DNA of 34,441 nucleotides from Clostridia bacterium (GTDB lineage: Bacteria > Bacillota > Clostridia > Lachnospirales > Lachnospiraceae), in NCBI GenBank assembly GCA_003252135.1, contig QKDK01000307.1, positions 1 through 34,441 on the forward strand. Direction: 5' to 3'. The notes under the pieces were generated by a model, which was not told the DNA's origin, did no database searches, and saw only the letters and a list, made by a program, of their open reading frames with translations. Of this stretch, positions 24,208 to 32,647 are shown piece by piece. Both the position numbers and the translations under genes were made by a program. Positions within the stretch are counted from its first letter, which is position 1. Each line of letters starts with the position of its first letter.

Positions 24208-27200
24208 ATGGCATATAATGAAAAACTGTTCAACAAAATGCAGCATAAAACATCAGCCACACTGTCTTCCATCGGTGATGGTGTTATTACCACTGACAAA
24301 TACGGTCTGATCGATTTTATGAATGACACTGCCCGTGTTCTGACTGGCTGGACAATCGAAGAAGCAATGAATAAGCCAATATCTGATGTATTTACCATCA
24401 TCAATCATAAACATGCAATTCCGGTGGACAGACTGGTCTCTGAAGTCCTGCTGACGGGTATGCCCTGCGGAATGCCAAAAAACACCGAGCTGCTCAGCCG
24501 CTCTGGCAATGAATACTATCTTTCTGCAAACATTTCACCTATTATGGATCCCGCCAATATGATTCTTGGATCAGTTATCATCTTCCGTGATATTACCAGA
24601 ATACATACCATGGAAGAAATGGTCGAATATGAAAAGAATAATCTGCAGAATTTGTTTGAAACGCTGCCTCTTGGCATGATCATCATTGATTCCTCCCTCA
24701 TTATAAGGCAGGTAAATCACGCACTGATGATTCTCCTCGACAAGTCAAGGGAGAGCCTGATCGGGCAGCAGATCGGAGCAGACTTTCCGGAACCCTTCCA
24801 GATCAGAAGATCTGACGGCCGGCTGGTCAATTATACACTGTCACTTCTTAATAAGGCACTGCACAAAGTACTGCTGACAGGTATCTATGCGAAAGATATC
24901 ATTCTGCAGATGCCAAGATTTACGAATACCAGAAATGTCAGTCCATGGTTTCGAATCAACTTTACGCCTATCAGCCACATTGATGAAACAAATCTGCTCA
25001 TAATCATAGAAGATATCACCAAGCAGGTGGAAGAAGAAGAAAGACTGATCATGGCACAGCGGGCCGGCTACAAGATGCTGGACAGTCTGCCTGTCATGGT
25101 CCTGAAAGCAAATCCTACCAGGCAGTGCGACTATGTCAATCAGACCTTTGCAGATTTTATCGGAACAGATAAAGAACAGGCTGTCATTGAAATGGAGCAG
25201 CATCTTCATCCTGATGATATCGAGCGCTTTTATAATCTGTACTACAATGCCTTCGCCAAAATGGCGCGCCTTGAAACAGATCTGCTGCTTCGAAGAGGAG
25301 ATAATGAATACCGAAATATTCGTGCCGTTGCTCAGCCCTACTATGATGTAACCGATAACTTCTCCGGTTTTATCGGTACGCTCATTGACATGACTGATTC
25401 TATACGGGCCGAGAAAATCATCCGCGAGCAGCAGGAAAAATTCAGGATGTTGTTCATGAACATGGACAATGCTTTTTCATATTTTGAAAAAATATGTGAT
25501 GCAAACGGTGAGATCATGGATCTTCGTTTTGAAGAGGTCAATGAGACTTACGAAGCCTTGTTCCACTTAAGCCGCGAATATCTGATAGGAAAAACCTTTG
25601 TCGAGGTATACGGATATGGAAATTATGAAACAAAACGGCTGATCGATCTGTATAAAACACTGATTGACGGTTCAGGTTCATTTCATCTTGATGAATATTA
25701 TTCCAAGATCTTTAATGCCTGGTTTTCAATCTCGCTGTACACTTCAGATGAAAACCATGTGGCTATTTTATACTCAGATATCAGCGAGAAAAAGAATTCC
25801 GAGCTGGAACTGCAGAACGCCAAGGAACAGGCAGAAGTCGCAAACAGGGCCAAAAGCGAGTTTCTGGCAAATATGAGCCATGAAATCAGAACACCGCTCA
25901 ATGGAATCGTTGGTATGATCGACCTGACACTTCTGTCAAAACCAAATCCAGAACAGAAAGAAAATCTTCTCATTGCAAAAGACTGTGCCAACACCCTGCT
26001 GAATATCATCAATGATATTCTGGATTTTTCAAAGCTGGAAGCCGGAAAAATGATCATGAAGAACATCAATTTCAACGTCGCTTCTATTATGGAAGAAGTC
26101 AAGATGTCAAATATCATGCATGCAAAGAAAAAAGGTCTGGAGCTGAATGTCGTTATAGAGCCCGAACTTCCTGTTCATCTTTACGGTGATTCCAACAGAA
26201 TTCGTCAGGTTTTGAATAATCTGACCAGTAATGCCATTAAGTTCACGGAAACAGGCAGCGTGACGATCTCTGTCAAACGTGCAGAAAGCAGCCAGAATAT
26301 GCAGATGTATACCTTTTCTGTCTCCGATACAGGAATCGGTATCTCAGCAGAAAACAGCTCACAGCTGTTTCGAAGCTTCACGCAGATAGACGGCTCCTTT
26401 ACCAGGACCTACGGCGGAACCGGCCTTGGTCTTGTCATCAGCAAACAGCTTGTCGAAATGATGAATGGACAGATCGACCTGGAAAGTGAAGCTGGGAAGG
26501 GAAGCACCTTTTTCTTCACAGTTCCGCTCTCAAAAGGTGAAGCAAATGCACCGAGTACTGTGGAGATACTGCAGCCGCCTGTAAAAAATCTTGGTCATCT
26601 GCTCCTTGCTGAAGATGATAAGATCAATCAGATCGTTATTACACGCATGCTGAAAAAATGGGGCTACAGCTACGATGTGGCCGGTAATGGCGAGGAAGCA
26701 CTTGAACTGTTAAAAGAAAAGACATTTGACCTGATACTGATGGATATACAGATGCCCGTCATGGACGGAATCGAAGCTACCAAGCGTATCCGCCTGATGG
26801 AGGGTGAAGACAAACACACTACCATCATTGCAGTTACTGCTTTTGCATTATCCGGTGACAGAGAAAAATTTATGCAGATCGGCATGGATGACTATATAGC
26901 AAAACCGATTGTTATGGATAAGCTCGCGCAGATGATCTCTAGCCATCTTCTGAAGGCAAGAAACCTGCCGGTATATGAAGTCAGCACCTCTGCAGCCTTC
27001 AGTGCAGAACAGTATGATATTGTTATGGAGTACCTGCAGAATATTATCGATATTATAGCAGGAAAGGAATACGAGAAGCTGGAAGCAGCCGCTCACCAGC
27101 TAAAGATTTTCTTTGAAAAAAATAACTTTGATGAACTTCGCAACCGTGCCTTTATGATTGAACTTGCACTGCGCCGTGAGAATTACCTGCAGGCCGAACA

Positions 27201-27267
27201 GGCATTGAATGCCCTGCAGCAGAAAATCAATAACTATTTACCGAATGAAGGAGGAATGAAACAATGA
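24208..27267 (+). CDS. Four-PAS hybrid histidine kinase with receiver and Hpt-like tail
   Basis: The 1019-residue cytoplasmic protein has four PAS-type domains (about 20-130, 145-275, 290-400, 410-530), then HisKA with His558 in [19 protein letters not shown]. The HATPase follows (N box [15 protein letters not shown]1 DTGIGI, G2 GGTGLGL). A receiver with Asp846 in [11 protein letters not shown] is next, and the tail is Hpt-like with His963 (AAHQLKIFF, where the family usually has LKG). No transmembrane segment is seen, so it probably senses an internal cue such as redox, a ligand or light; the cofactor is unknown. A stand-alone receiver gene overlaps its stop by 4 bp and is the likely phosphate target. 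The ATG at 24208 has AAAGGAAC upstream. Placement after cheD suggests it feeds into the same behaviour. Confidence 0.92.
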   Translation: MAYNEKLFNKMQHKTSATLSSIGDGVITTDKYGLIDFMNDTARVLTGWTIEEAMNKPISDVFTIINHKHAIPVDRLVSEVLLTGMPCGMPKNTELLSRSGNEYYLSANISPIMDPANMILGSVIIFRDITRIHTMEEMVEYEKNNLQNLFETLPLGMIIIDSSLIIRQVNHALMILLDKSRESLIGQQIGADFPEPFQIRRSDGRLVNYTLSLLNKALHKVLLTGIYAKDIILQMPRFTNTRNVSPWFRINFTPISHIDETNLLIIIEDITKQVEEEERLIMAQRAGYKMLDSLPVMVLKANPTRQCDYVNQTFADFIGTDKEQAVIEMEQHLHPDDIERFYNLYYNAFAKMARLETDLLLRRGDNEYRNIRAVAQPYYDVTDNFSGFIGTLIDMTDSIRAEKIIREQQEKFRMLFMNMDNAFSYFEKICDANGEIMDLRFEEVNETYEALFHLSREYLIGKTFVEVYGYGNYETKRLIDLYKTLIDGSGSFHLDEYYSKIFNAWFSISLYTSDENHVAILYSDISEKKNSELELQNAKEQAEVANRAKSEFLANMSHEIRTPLNGIVGMIDLTLLSKPNPEQKENLLIAKDCANTLLNIINDILDFSKLEAGKMIMKNINFNVASIMEEVKMSNIMHAKKKGLELNVVIEPELPVHLYGDSNRIRQVLNNLTSNAIKFTETGSVTISVKRAESSQNMQMYTFSVSDTGIGISAENSSQLFRSFTQIDGSFTRTYGGTGLGLVISKQLVEMMNGQIDLESEAGKGSTFFFTVPLSKGEANAPSTVEILQPPVKNLGHLLLAEDDKINQIVITRMLKKWGYSYDVAGNGEEALELLKEKTFDLILMDIQMPVMDGIEATKRIRLMEGEDKHTTIIAVTAFALSGDREKFMQIGMDDYIAKPIVMDKLAQMISSHLLKARNLPVYEVSTSAAFSAEQYDIVMEYLQNIIDIIAGKEYEKLEAAAHQLKIFFEKNNFDELRNRAFMIELALRRENYLQAEQALNALQQKINNYLPNEGGMKQ

Positions 27268-27659
27268 AAATACTAATCGCTGAAGATGACCTGGCAAGCA
27301 GAAAATTCATAAGTAAAATGCTCTCTGTATATGGTGAATGTGATATGGCCGTTGATGGTCTTGAAGCAGTGGATGCTTTTATGATCTCGATCACTGAAAA
27401 TATACCCTACGACCTGATCTGTCTTGATATCATGATGCCGAAAATGGATGGGGTAAAGGTTCTCAAGACCATAAGGAACCTGGAGGAGCAATATAATATT
27501 CCCCCTGAAAGAAAAGTTAAAATCATTATGACAACGGCACTTAGTGAGACTGAGATCATACAAAAATCCTTCGAGTATGAATGTGATGCTTATGCTTCCA
27601 AACCTATTGATATGGAAAAATTCAAGGAAGTAATGCAAAAAATCGGGCTGATTGAGTAA
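27264..27659 (+). CDS. Stand-alone CheY-like response regulator
   Basis: The 131-residue product is a single receiver domain. It has the acidic pair in LIAEDDLAS, phospho-acceptor Asp55 in [11 protein letters not shown], the switch Thr in IIMTTALSE and Lys in YASKPID. No output domain is present, so it may act as CheY or as an intermediate in a phosphorelay from the hybrid kinase. The start ATG overlaps the kinase stop (ATGA), so the two are translationally coupled, which ties this receiver more closely to that kinase than to CheA. A FliM-binding role cannot be judged by sequence. Confidence 0.92.
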   Translation: MKILIAEDDLASRKFISKMLSVYGECDMAVDGLEAVDAFMISITENIPYDLICLDIMMPKMDGVKVLKTIRNLEEQYNIPPERKVKIIMTTALSETEIIQKSFEYECDAYASKPIDMEKFKEVMQKIGLIE

Positions 27660-27672
27660 AGGATATAAATTC

Positions 27673-28758
27673 ATGGATGCGCCTTTTCAGGATTATTACA
27701 AATTACTTCAGGTCCATGTTCTGGCTGAACCTGATATGATCAAAAGTGCATATCTGAAGCTGTCCAAGAAGTATCACCCAGACGGAAGCAAGGGCAATGC
27801 GAATGAAGAGAAAATGAAAGCTCTGAATCAGGCATATGCTATTCTCAGTGACCAGAAAATGCGTGACGAATACACCATTCGCTGGCTGCGGGAAGCAGAA
27901 AACGGCAATACCTATGAACAGGCTGCATTTACAGACGAAAAGCCAATTCCCATGGAGCCGGTCCGCAGCATTATGCTTCAATATCTTACTGCTTTGTCAG
28001 AAAAGGAGTATATCACTGCTTACGACTGCCTTTCTCTGGCCGATAAAAAGAACATTCCGCTTACCGAGTTTACCCGCTGGCAGATGTTAGTCGGAGAAGT
28101 TTTCGAACTGCTTTCTTTTTCCTGCGAGGTTCACAGTATTCAAAAGAATGTGACCATTCAGAACAGACTCTATGCTACCTGTGTCAGTGTCCATTGTACT
28201 GTTTCCGAAGAGAATTATCTGATGGAACGGACAGAGGAGGATGATTTCTATAAATACCTTTTATTTGAGAATAACAGCTGGAAAATTTATCTTGGATACA
28301 CCAGCCTGAAGGGTATTATTGATAAGTTCTCCTCCCTTGCACAGCTGATCAGGCAGAAAGAAGACCGTGCATTTCTGACACGTTTTGTTTTCATGGAAAA
28401 GAAAGAATTTCTGGAAATGTCACAGCGAGAACAGATGCGCTTCAATCGCTACGGTTCCATTTTCAGTATGATCATCTGTGAAATATCAGCGGATGCCATG
28501 GATGTTTTTGAAAATATTCTGCGTCACCAGCTTCGCAAGCTCGATATAGCCTGCCGTTGGAGCCTTACCACTCAGCTTATACTGCTTCCTCAGACTTCTG
28601 CTGACGAAGCTGTTCTTGTTGCCAGAAAAATCTCGAAAATTTCAGGCACTTTTCCGGAGATAAAAACACAGATATCATATCGTATTTTGCAGCAGCAGTT
28701 CCCTACTCTCGATGATCTGATCAACCGCCTGCAGAAGGTCAGACCTATCGATTTTTAG
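27673..28758 (+). CDS. J-domain protein with NTF2-like and degenerate GGDEF-like domains
   Basis: The 361-residue protein starts with a J-domain (about 8-68) with intact HPD at 35-37 (KKYHPDGSKG), the DnaK-stimulating motif. The middle (about 97-212) looks like an NTF2/SnoaL-type alpha-beta fold (IMLQYLTALSEKEYITAYDCL ... NNSWKIYLGYTSL). The end (about 245-357) follows the order of a GGDEF domain (QREQMRFNRYGSIFSMIICEIS, then LRKLDIACRW, then LILLPQTSADEAVLVARKI). At the catalytic position it reads SLTTQ instead of GGDEF, so no cyclase activity is expected. The ATG at 27673 has AAAGGA nine bases upstream; a TTG at 27652 is the alternative. Domain limits past the J-domain are by eye. A chaperone-recruiting adapter in this signalling operon is an inference. 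Confidence 0.82.
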   Translation: MDAPFQDYYKLLQVHVLAEPDMIKSAYLKLSKKYHPDGSKGNANEEKMKALNQAYAILSDQKMRDEYTIRWLREAENGNTYEQAAFTDEKPIPMEPVRSIMLQYLTALSEKEYITAYDCLSLADKKNIPLTEFTRWQMLVGEVFELLSFSCEVHSIQKNVTIQNRLYATCVSVHCTVSEENYLMERTEEDDFYKYLLFENNSWKIYLGYTSLKGIIDKFSSLAQLIRQKEDRAFLTRFVFMEKKEFLEMSQREQMRFNRYGSIFSMIICEISADAMDVFENILRHQLRKLDIACRWSLTTQLILLPQTSADEAVLVARKISKISGTFPEIKTQISYRILQQQFPTLDDLINRLQKVRPIDF

Positions 28759-28778
28759 ATTACAAAAAGGAGGATCTC

Positions 28779-30230
28779 ATGAACCAAGTTTTAGTTTTGT
28801 CTGTCTTTAAAAATCAGACTGTCTTCACTATTTACCTGTTGTTTTTCCTGAATTCTTTTTTTGTTATTCTGTTAACAATGTGGTTCTTCCAAAGAAGACA
28901 GACAGCAGCACTGAACGGACTCCATGAGATCACACATATATGGAATCGCGCAAGCTTTATTAAAACGGCGGAAACTATGCTGAAAGATTCAGATCGCTCC
29001 TATGCAGTCCTGCATATCGATATTTTAAGATTCCATACACTGAATGATATCTATGGATATCATACTGCAGATCAGATCCTGCGGCTTTTCGCGAACCTCT
29101 TAAAAACCAGCTTTTGCCGTTCATACGGTATTTGCTGCACTCTGTGGGCCGACAGACATGCTGTTTTGATAGAATACCATTCCAAAGAGCAGCTGGAACA
29201 GGATTATTTTGTCTTTTGTCAGAAGTTTCAGGCCCGGGTTCAGAAAATATGCGACACAGGCCTTATTATTAAGGGCGGTGTCTGTATCAGTAAATTCTGC
29301 CAGCAGCCGCATACCGATATTCGTGAACTTCTCAAATTTGCCGAGAACGCTTCAAAAACGCTGGAACAGCCAACGGAGAACAGTTTAAGCTGGTATACGA
29401 CGAAACTCGCAAAATCAAACGAAGAACACTCTGCTTTTGAGGCTGAATTAAGCGATGCATTTTTGTCAAAACGCTTTCATTCCTATTATCAGCCCAAATA
29501 TGACCTGTATACAGGTGCGGTAGTCGGAGCCGAAGCACTGATACGCTGGATTCATGATGAACGCGGTGTTATCATGCCGCTTCGTTTCCTTCCCGATCTT
29601 GAGAAGAACGGTTCGATTATCGATGTCGATCTCTATGTCTTTGAAGAAGTCTGCAGTCAGATGTCATCGTGGCTGAAGAACGGTATGATGATTGTTCCGG
29701 TCTCCTGTAATTTTTCAAGCCTCCATTTTCAGAACCCTGTATTTCCTGAACTGCTTCATGCGATAACAGAGAAATACCTGGTTCCTCCGGATCTTTTTGA
29801 GATTGAGATCAAAGAAAATGCTGCTGTTTCGCAGCTTATGCCGCTCTCCTTTACTGCAGACAGATTAAAGAGCTATGGCTTTCGAATTGCTATTGACGGC
29901 TTTGGAGCTGATTATATGTCTCTTCAGTTGCTGTATCAGTTTCCGGTAGACATCATAAAGCTGGATAAAAGTCTGTTGACCGCAGCACCATTATCAGACC
30001 ATGACAGAATTATTCTGCATTCTATCATACTCCTTGCACAAAAACTGAACATATCTGTAATTTGCGAAGGTGTTGAATCAGAAGCACAGGTAGAGTATCT
30101 GAAGCTCGCCGGATGCAGGAAAGCTCAGGGTTTTTATTATGAGGCACCGCTTCCAGTCGGTGAATTTGAAAAAAGACTGGCTATTACGCACAGTCTTCCC
30201 TCACATCTTCATGTTCAAAGTTCATATTAA
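28779..30230 (+). CDS. Membrane-anchored degenerate GGDEF plus EAL protein
   Basis: The 483-residue protein has one transmembrane segment (about 15-37), a GGDEF-like domain (about 48-195) and an EAL domain (about 220-475). The GGDEF site reads WADRH, so cyclic di-GMP synthesis is unlikely. The EAL domain keeps EAL (252-254), Asn311, Glu343/Glu346, Asp373, Lys394, Glu430 and Gln450. The usual DDFGTG motif reads DGFGAD, so the second metal-binding Asp is Gly374. Phosphodiesterase activity may be lost or reduced; it may bind cyclic di-GMP or act by contact. The ATG at 28779 follows AAAAGGAGG. Its stop overlaps the convergent AEC transporter stop by 3-4 bp with no terminator between. Confidence 0.88.
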   Translation: MNQVLVLSVFKNQTVFTIYLLFFLNSFFVILLTMWFFQRRQTAALNGLHEITHIWNRASFIKTAETMLKDSDRSYAVLHIDILRFHTLNDIYGYHTADQILRLFANLLKTSFCRSYGICCTLWADRHAVLIEYHSKEQLEQDYFVFCQKFQARVQKICDTGLIIKGGVCISKFCQQPHTDIRELLKFAENASKTLEQPTENSLSWYTTKLAKSNEEHSAFEAELSDAFLSKRFHSYYQPKYDLYTGAVVGAEALIRWIHDERGVIMPLRFLPDLEKNGSIIDVDLYVFEEVCSQMSSWLKNGMMIVPVSCNFSSLHFQNPVFPELLHAITEKYLVPPDLFEIEIKENAAVSQLMPLSFTADRLKSYGFRIAIDGFGADYMSLQLLYQFPVDIIKLDKSLLTAAPLSDHDRIILHSIILLAQKLNISVICEGVESEAQVEYLKLAGCRKAQGFYYEAPLPVGEFEKRLAITHSLPSHLHVQSSY

Positions 30231-31153
30231 AGTATCCAGAGCCCCAGCATAGCGATCAGGGGTATGGTGATTATTGAAAGCACGGTCGAGATCGATATTA
30301 TCTGTGATGCATATACCGGATCCAGCTTGTAGCGTATCGCAAACAGAGAACCTACGGTTGCAGCCGGTGCTGCTGCGGGAAGAAGTATCGCTGTTGCTGT
30401 AAATTCGTCAATCTGCAGCAGCTTCAGCAGCAGGATAACAACAAGCGGGACCACGATGAGCCGGAGCGCTGATACAATATAGACATTTTTGTTCTTCAGT
30501 GCTTTCAGCAGATCATTTTTTGCAAGAAATGTACCAATGACAAGCATGGCAATAGGCGTATTTACATCTGCAATACTGGCTACTGCTGTTCCAAGCACAC
30601 CCGGAAGCCTGATCTGAAGAAAGAATAACAGCAGCCCTGCTGCCATTCCCAGAACACCCGGATTCAATACTGCTTTCTTGGAGAGCAGTATTTTTTTGTC
30701 GCCTGTATACAGGAATACACCATGTGTCCAGTATAATATGTTAAACACGGCAAGATATGCCGATCCTATGAATACGCCTTCACTGCCAAGTGCCGCATTT
30801 AACAACGGTATACCCATGAAGCCGCAGTTCGAATAAATCATTGCGAATTTCTGTATCTTTGCATTTCCATCATTTTTCTCTTTACAAAATACAAGCTGTG
30901 CACCTGCTATGGCTATTGCATGGATCAGTACCGAGACACCGGCAGCAATCAAAAACTGCTTCACCATTGCCATCTCAAAATCCCGCTGATATGCATCGAT
31001 CAATATACAGGGCGTCACGACCATAAGCAGAAGCGTTGACAGATTTTTTACACCTTCGTCTGTTAACAGTGCTTTCTTATAACAAAAATAACCTACAACA
31101 ATCAAAAGCAGCATAATAACGACCTGATATGCCACAGTCATTCCCAGTTCCAA
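30227..31153 (-). CDS. AEC-family (auxin efflux carrier-like) transporter
   Basis: The 308-residue protein has about ten hydrophobic segments in two similar halves, typical of the AEC/BASS-like fold. Family marks are the early GYFCYKKALLTDEGVKNLSTLLLMVVTPCILID and the late TATAILLPAAAPAATVGSLFAIRYKLDPVYASQII. Substrates in bacteria are usually organic acids such as malate or malonate; none is predictable here. A TTG start at 31153 is chosen because AGGAGG sits seven bases upstream; the ATG at 31141 is too far from it. It begins 48 nt after the transglutaminase lipoprotein stop and is probably the last gene of that leftward unit. Confidence 0.9.
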   Translation of the reverse strand: MELGMTVAYQVVIMLLLIVVGYFCYKKALLTDEGVKNLSTLLLMVVTPCILIDAYQRDFEMAMVKQFLIAAGVSVLIHAIAIAGAQLVFCKEKNDGNAKIQKFAMIYSNCGFMGIPLLNAALGSEGVFIGSAYLAVFNILYWTHGVFLYTGDKKILLSKKAVLNPGVLGMAAGLLLFFLQIRLPGVLGTAVASIADVNTPIAMLVIGTFLAKNDLLKALKNKNVYIVSALRLIVVPLVVILLLKLLQIDEFTATAILLPAAAPAATVGSLFAIRYKLDPVYASQIISISTVLSIITIPLIAMLGLWIL

Positions 31154-31201
31154 ATCTTTTCCTCCTGATTCCCTGCTGTCAGAGCATGACAGCTATGTTG
31201 A

Positions 31202-32539
31202 TCATTCCTGTACCACATCGACCCCGTAATCTGCAGGATCCATTCTGAAATAATAGCCATTCTCAGTCCGGTTCGTCCATTCGATTCTCTGTGCTTCCGT
31301 AAACATAAAGGTCTTGCCGTCAAAGCTGCAGCCTCTGTGCCAGCAGGAATCATAGTAGTACCATCCATCTCCAACATTTATGATCAGCCAGTAATGATTG
31401 GTCTCGCCCTCACGACTGTCTCGGTGCACCATAACATTTGGTATTCCCAGCTTGTTCATCATGACCTGTGAAATATATGCGTACGAATAGCAGTCACCGC
31501 TGCCCTCTACTATCCCTTTATAAATTGTCTGCAGATCATCCGCTTTAAAGGAAACTCCGATATATGCTATATGTTCATAGGTATATTTGTAGATTGCGTA
31601 AGCCTGATCGTATTGTGTCATATCGTCTGTTATGATCTGATCAAGTACATCATCAACCATTTTATCGATTACATCAGAATCGTACTCTGACTCCACAAAG
31701 GTATATACCGCTTCCTGTGTGGCAGTATTTCCTGCTGCATCAGTCGCGCTGAAGGTAACGGTATAGCTTCCTGCCGCACGGATGTTGACAAGACTGCTGT
31801 CCACCTGCACTTCTACACTGCCGTCAAAATCATCCTCTGCAGTCACACCATCCTTATAGGTCACTGCTTTTCCTACCGTAACGGTTCTGTCATATATACC
31901 GCTAAGCACAGGTGCCGTTGTATCTATACCAAGATGCAGCGAAGCTTTTTTTGTTGTTGTATTGCCGCCCATGTCTGTGAAGGTCAGTACGACTGTCTGC
32001 ACTTCTTCTGATGTCATATCCGGAGCGATCATAAATGCTGCAACGACCTTGGTGGCATCCGTAATAGATTCTACAAAGTCTTCAGGAAGAACCTCTGCAT
32101 CCGGTGCTGCCACAACATCCTTTACTTCGACCTCTGGCGCTGTTGTATCTACGACCTGAATGCTTGCGGTTATCTCTTTCCCGTCAGCCAGCAATACCAC
32201 AGGGAACTCGCCAAGCTCATCAAAGACATAATCCTGTGCATATTCTACCTGAGTATAACTGCCCTCTTCCAGATAAGCAGATGCCTGCGGCAGGTCTGTT
32301 CCGATTTCATAGGTCTGCAAAATTGTTGTAACGTCCTCTTCCTTTTCCGGCACTGCTGTTGGTTCTGCTGTTGACTGATCTGAGGTATTATTGTCTGTTA
32401 CATCTTTTGACTGTGCTGTGGAGCCGCAGGCAGTCATAATAGTGACCATGAGCAGTATCATTATCATTCCTGCCGTTTTTATGTAACCGTTATGTATTGT
32501 CAGCAAATGCATTTTTGTCTTTCTTTCCGGCGTTCTCAT
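31202..32539 (-). CDS. Transglutaminase-like lipoprotein with Ig-like domains
   Basis: The 445-residue protein has a lipoprotein signal (hydrophobic run then MTACGS, Cys38). A Thr/Ser/Glu-rich spacer (40-75), about two to three Ig-like/HYR-type domains (about 75-285, each with a DTTAPV joint) and a transglutaminase-like domain follow. The catalytic triad is visible as Cys350 (GSGDCYSYA), His382 (ETNHYWLIIN) and Asp397 (YYYDSCW). The enzyme is therefore likely active outside the membrane, as a protease-like or cross-linking enzyme on wall or surface proteins. The ATG at 32539 follows AGGAGGAAATGGT. It has its own extended -10 promoter in the gap after the oleate hydratase gene. Confidence 0.88.
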   Translation of the reverse strand: MRTPERKTKMHLLTIHNGYIKTAGMIMILLMVTIMTACGSTAQSKDVTDNNTSDQSTAEPTAVPEKEEDVTTILQTYEIGTDLPQASAYLEEGSYTQVEYAQDYVFDELGEFPVVLLADGKEITASIQVVDTTAPEVEVKDVVAAPDAEVLPEDFVESITDATKVVAAFMIAPDMTSEEVQTVVLTFTDMGGNTTTKKASLHLGIDTTAPVLSGIYDRTVTVGKAVTYKDGVTAEDDFDGSVEVQVDSSLVNIRAAGSYTVTFSATDAAGNTATQEAVYTFVESEYDSDVIDKMVDDVLDQIITDDMTQYDQAYAIYKYTYEHIAYIGVSFKADDLQTIYKGIVEGSGDCYSYAYISQVMMNKLGIPNVMVHRDSREGETNHYWLIINVGDGWYYYDSCWHRGCSFDGKTFMFTEAQRIEWTNRTENGYYFRMDPADYGVDVVQE

Positions 32540-32563
32540 ACCATTTCCTCCTGCATAAAATAC

Positions 32564-32583
32564 AATGACCTTTTTACGTCATT
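32564..32583 (-). other. Short hairpin in the leader of the transglutaminase lipoprotein
   Basis: AATGAC and GTCATT form a perfect six-base-pair stem with an eight-base loop, between the promoter and the ribosome site. It lacks a tight U-run and may be a stabiliser or weak attenuator. Confidence 0.35.
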
Positions 32584-32590
32584 CCTGCAC

Positions 32591-32599
32591 ATTATAACA
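32591..32599 (-). promoter_or_regulatory. Extended -10 promoter of the transglutaminase lipoprotein
   Basis: On the minus strand TGT followed by TATAAT forms an extended -10 (TATAAT at 32596-32591). No good -35 is present. This resembles the promoter at 34-42. Confidence 0.5.
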
Positions 32600-32647
32600 G
32601 ATTGGTATAAAAGATGCTATTAATTTTTCACCGGAGATACCCGGAAC

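Noticed and set aside
27652-27672. TTG start for the J-domain protein
   Set aside because: The ATG at 27673 has AAAGGA nine bases upstream, while the TTG overlaps the previous gene without its own ribosome site.
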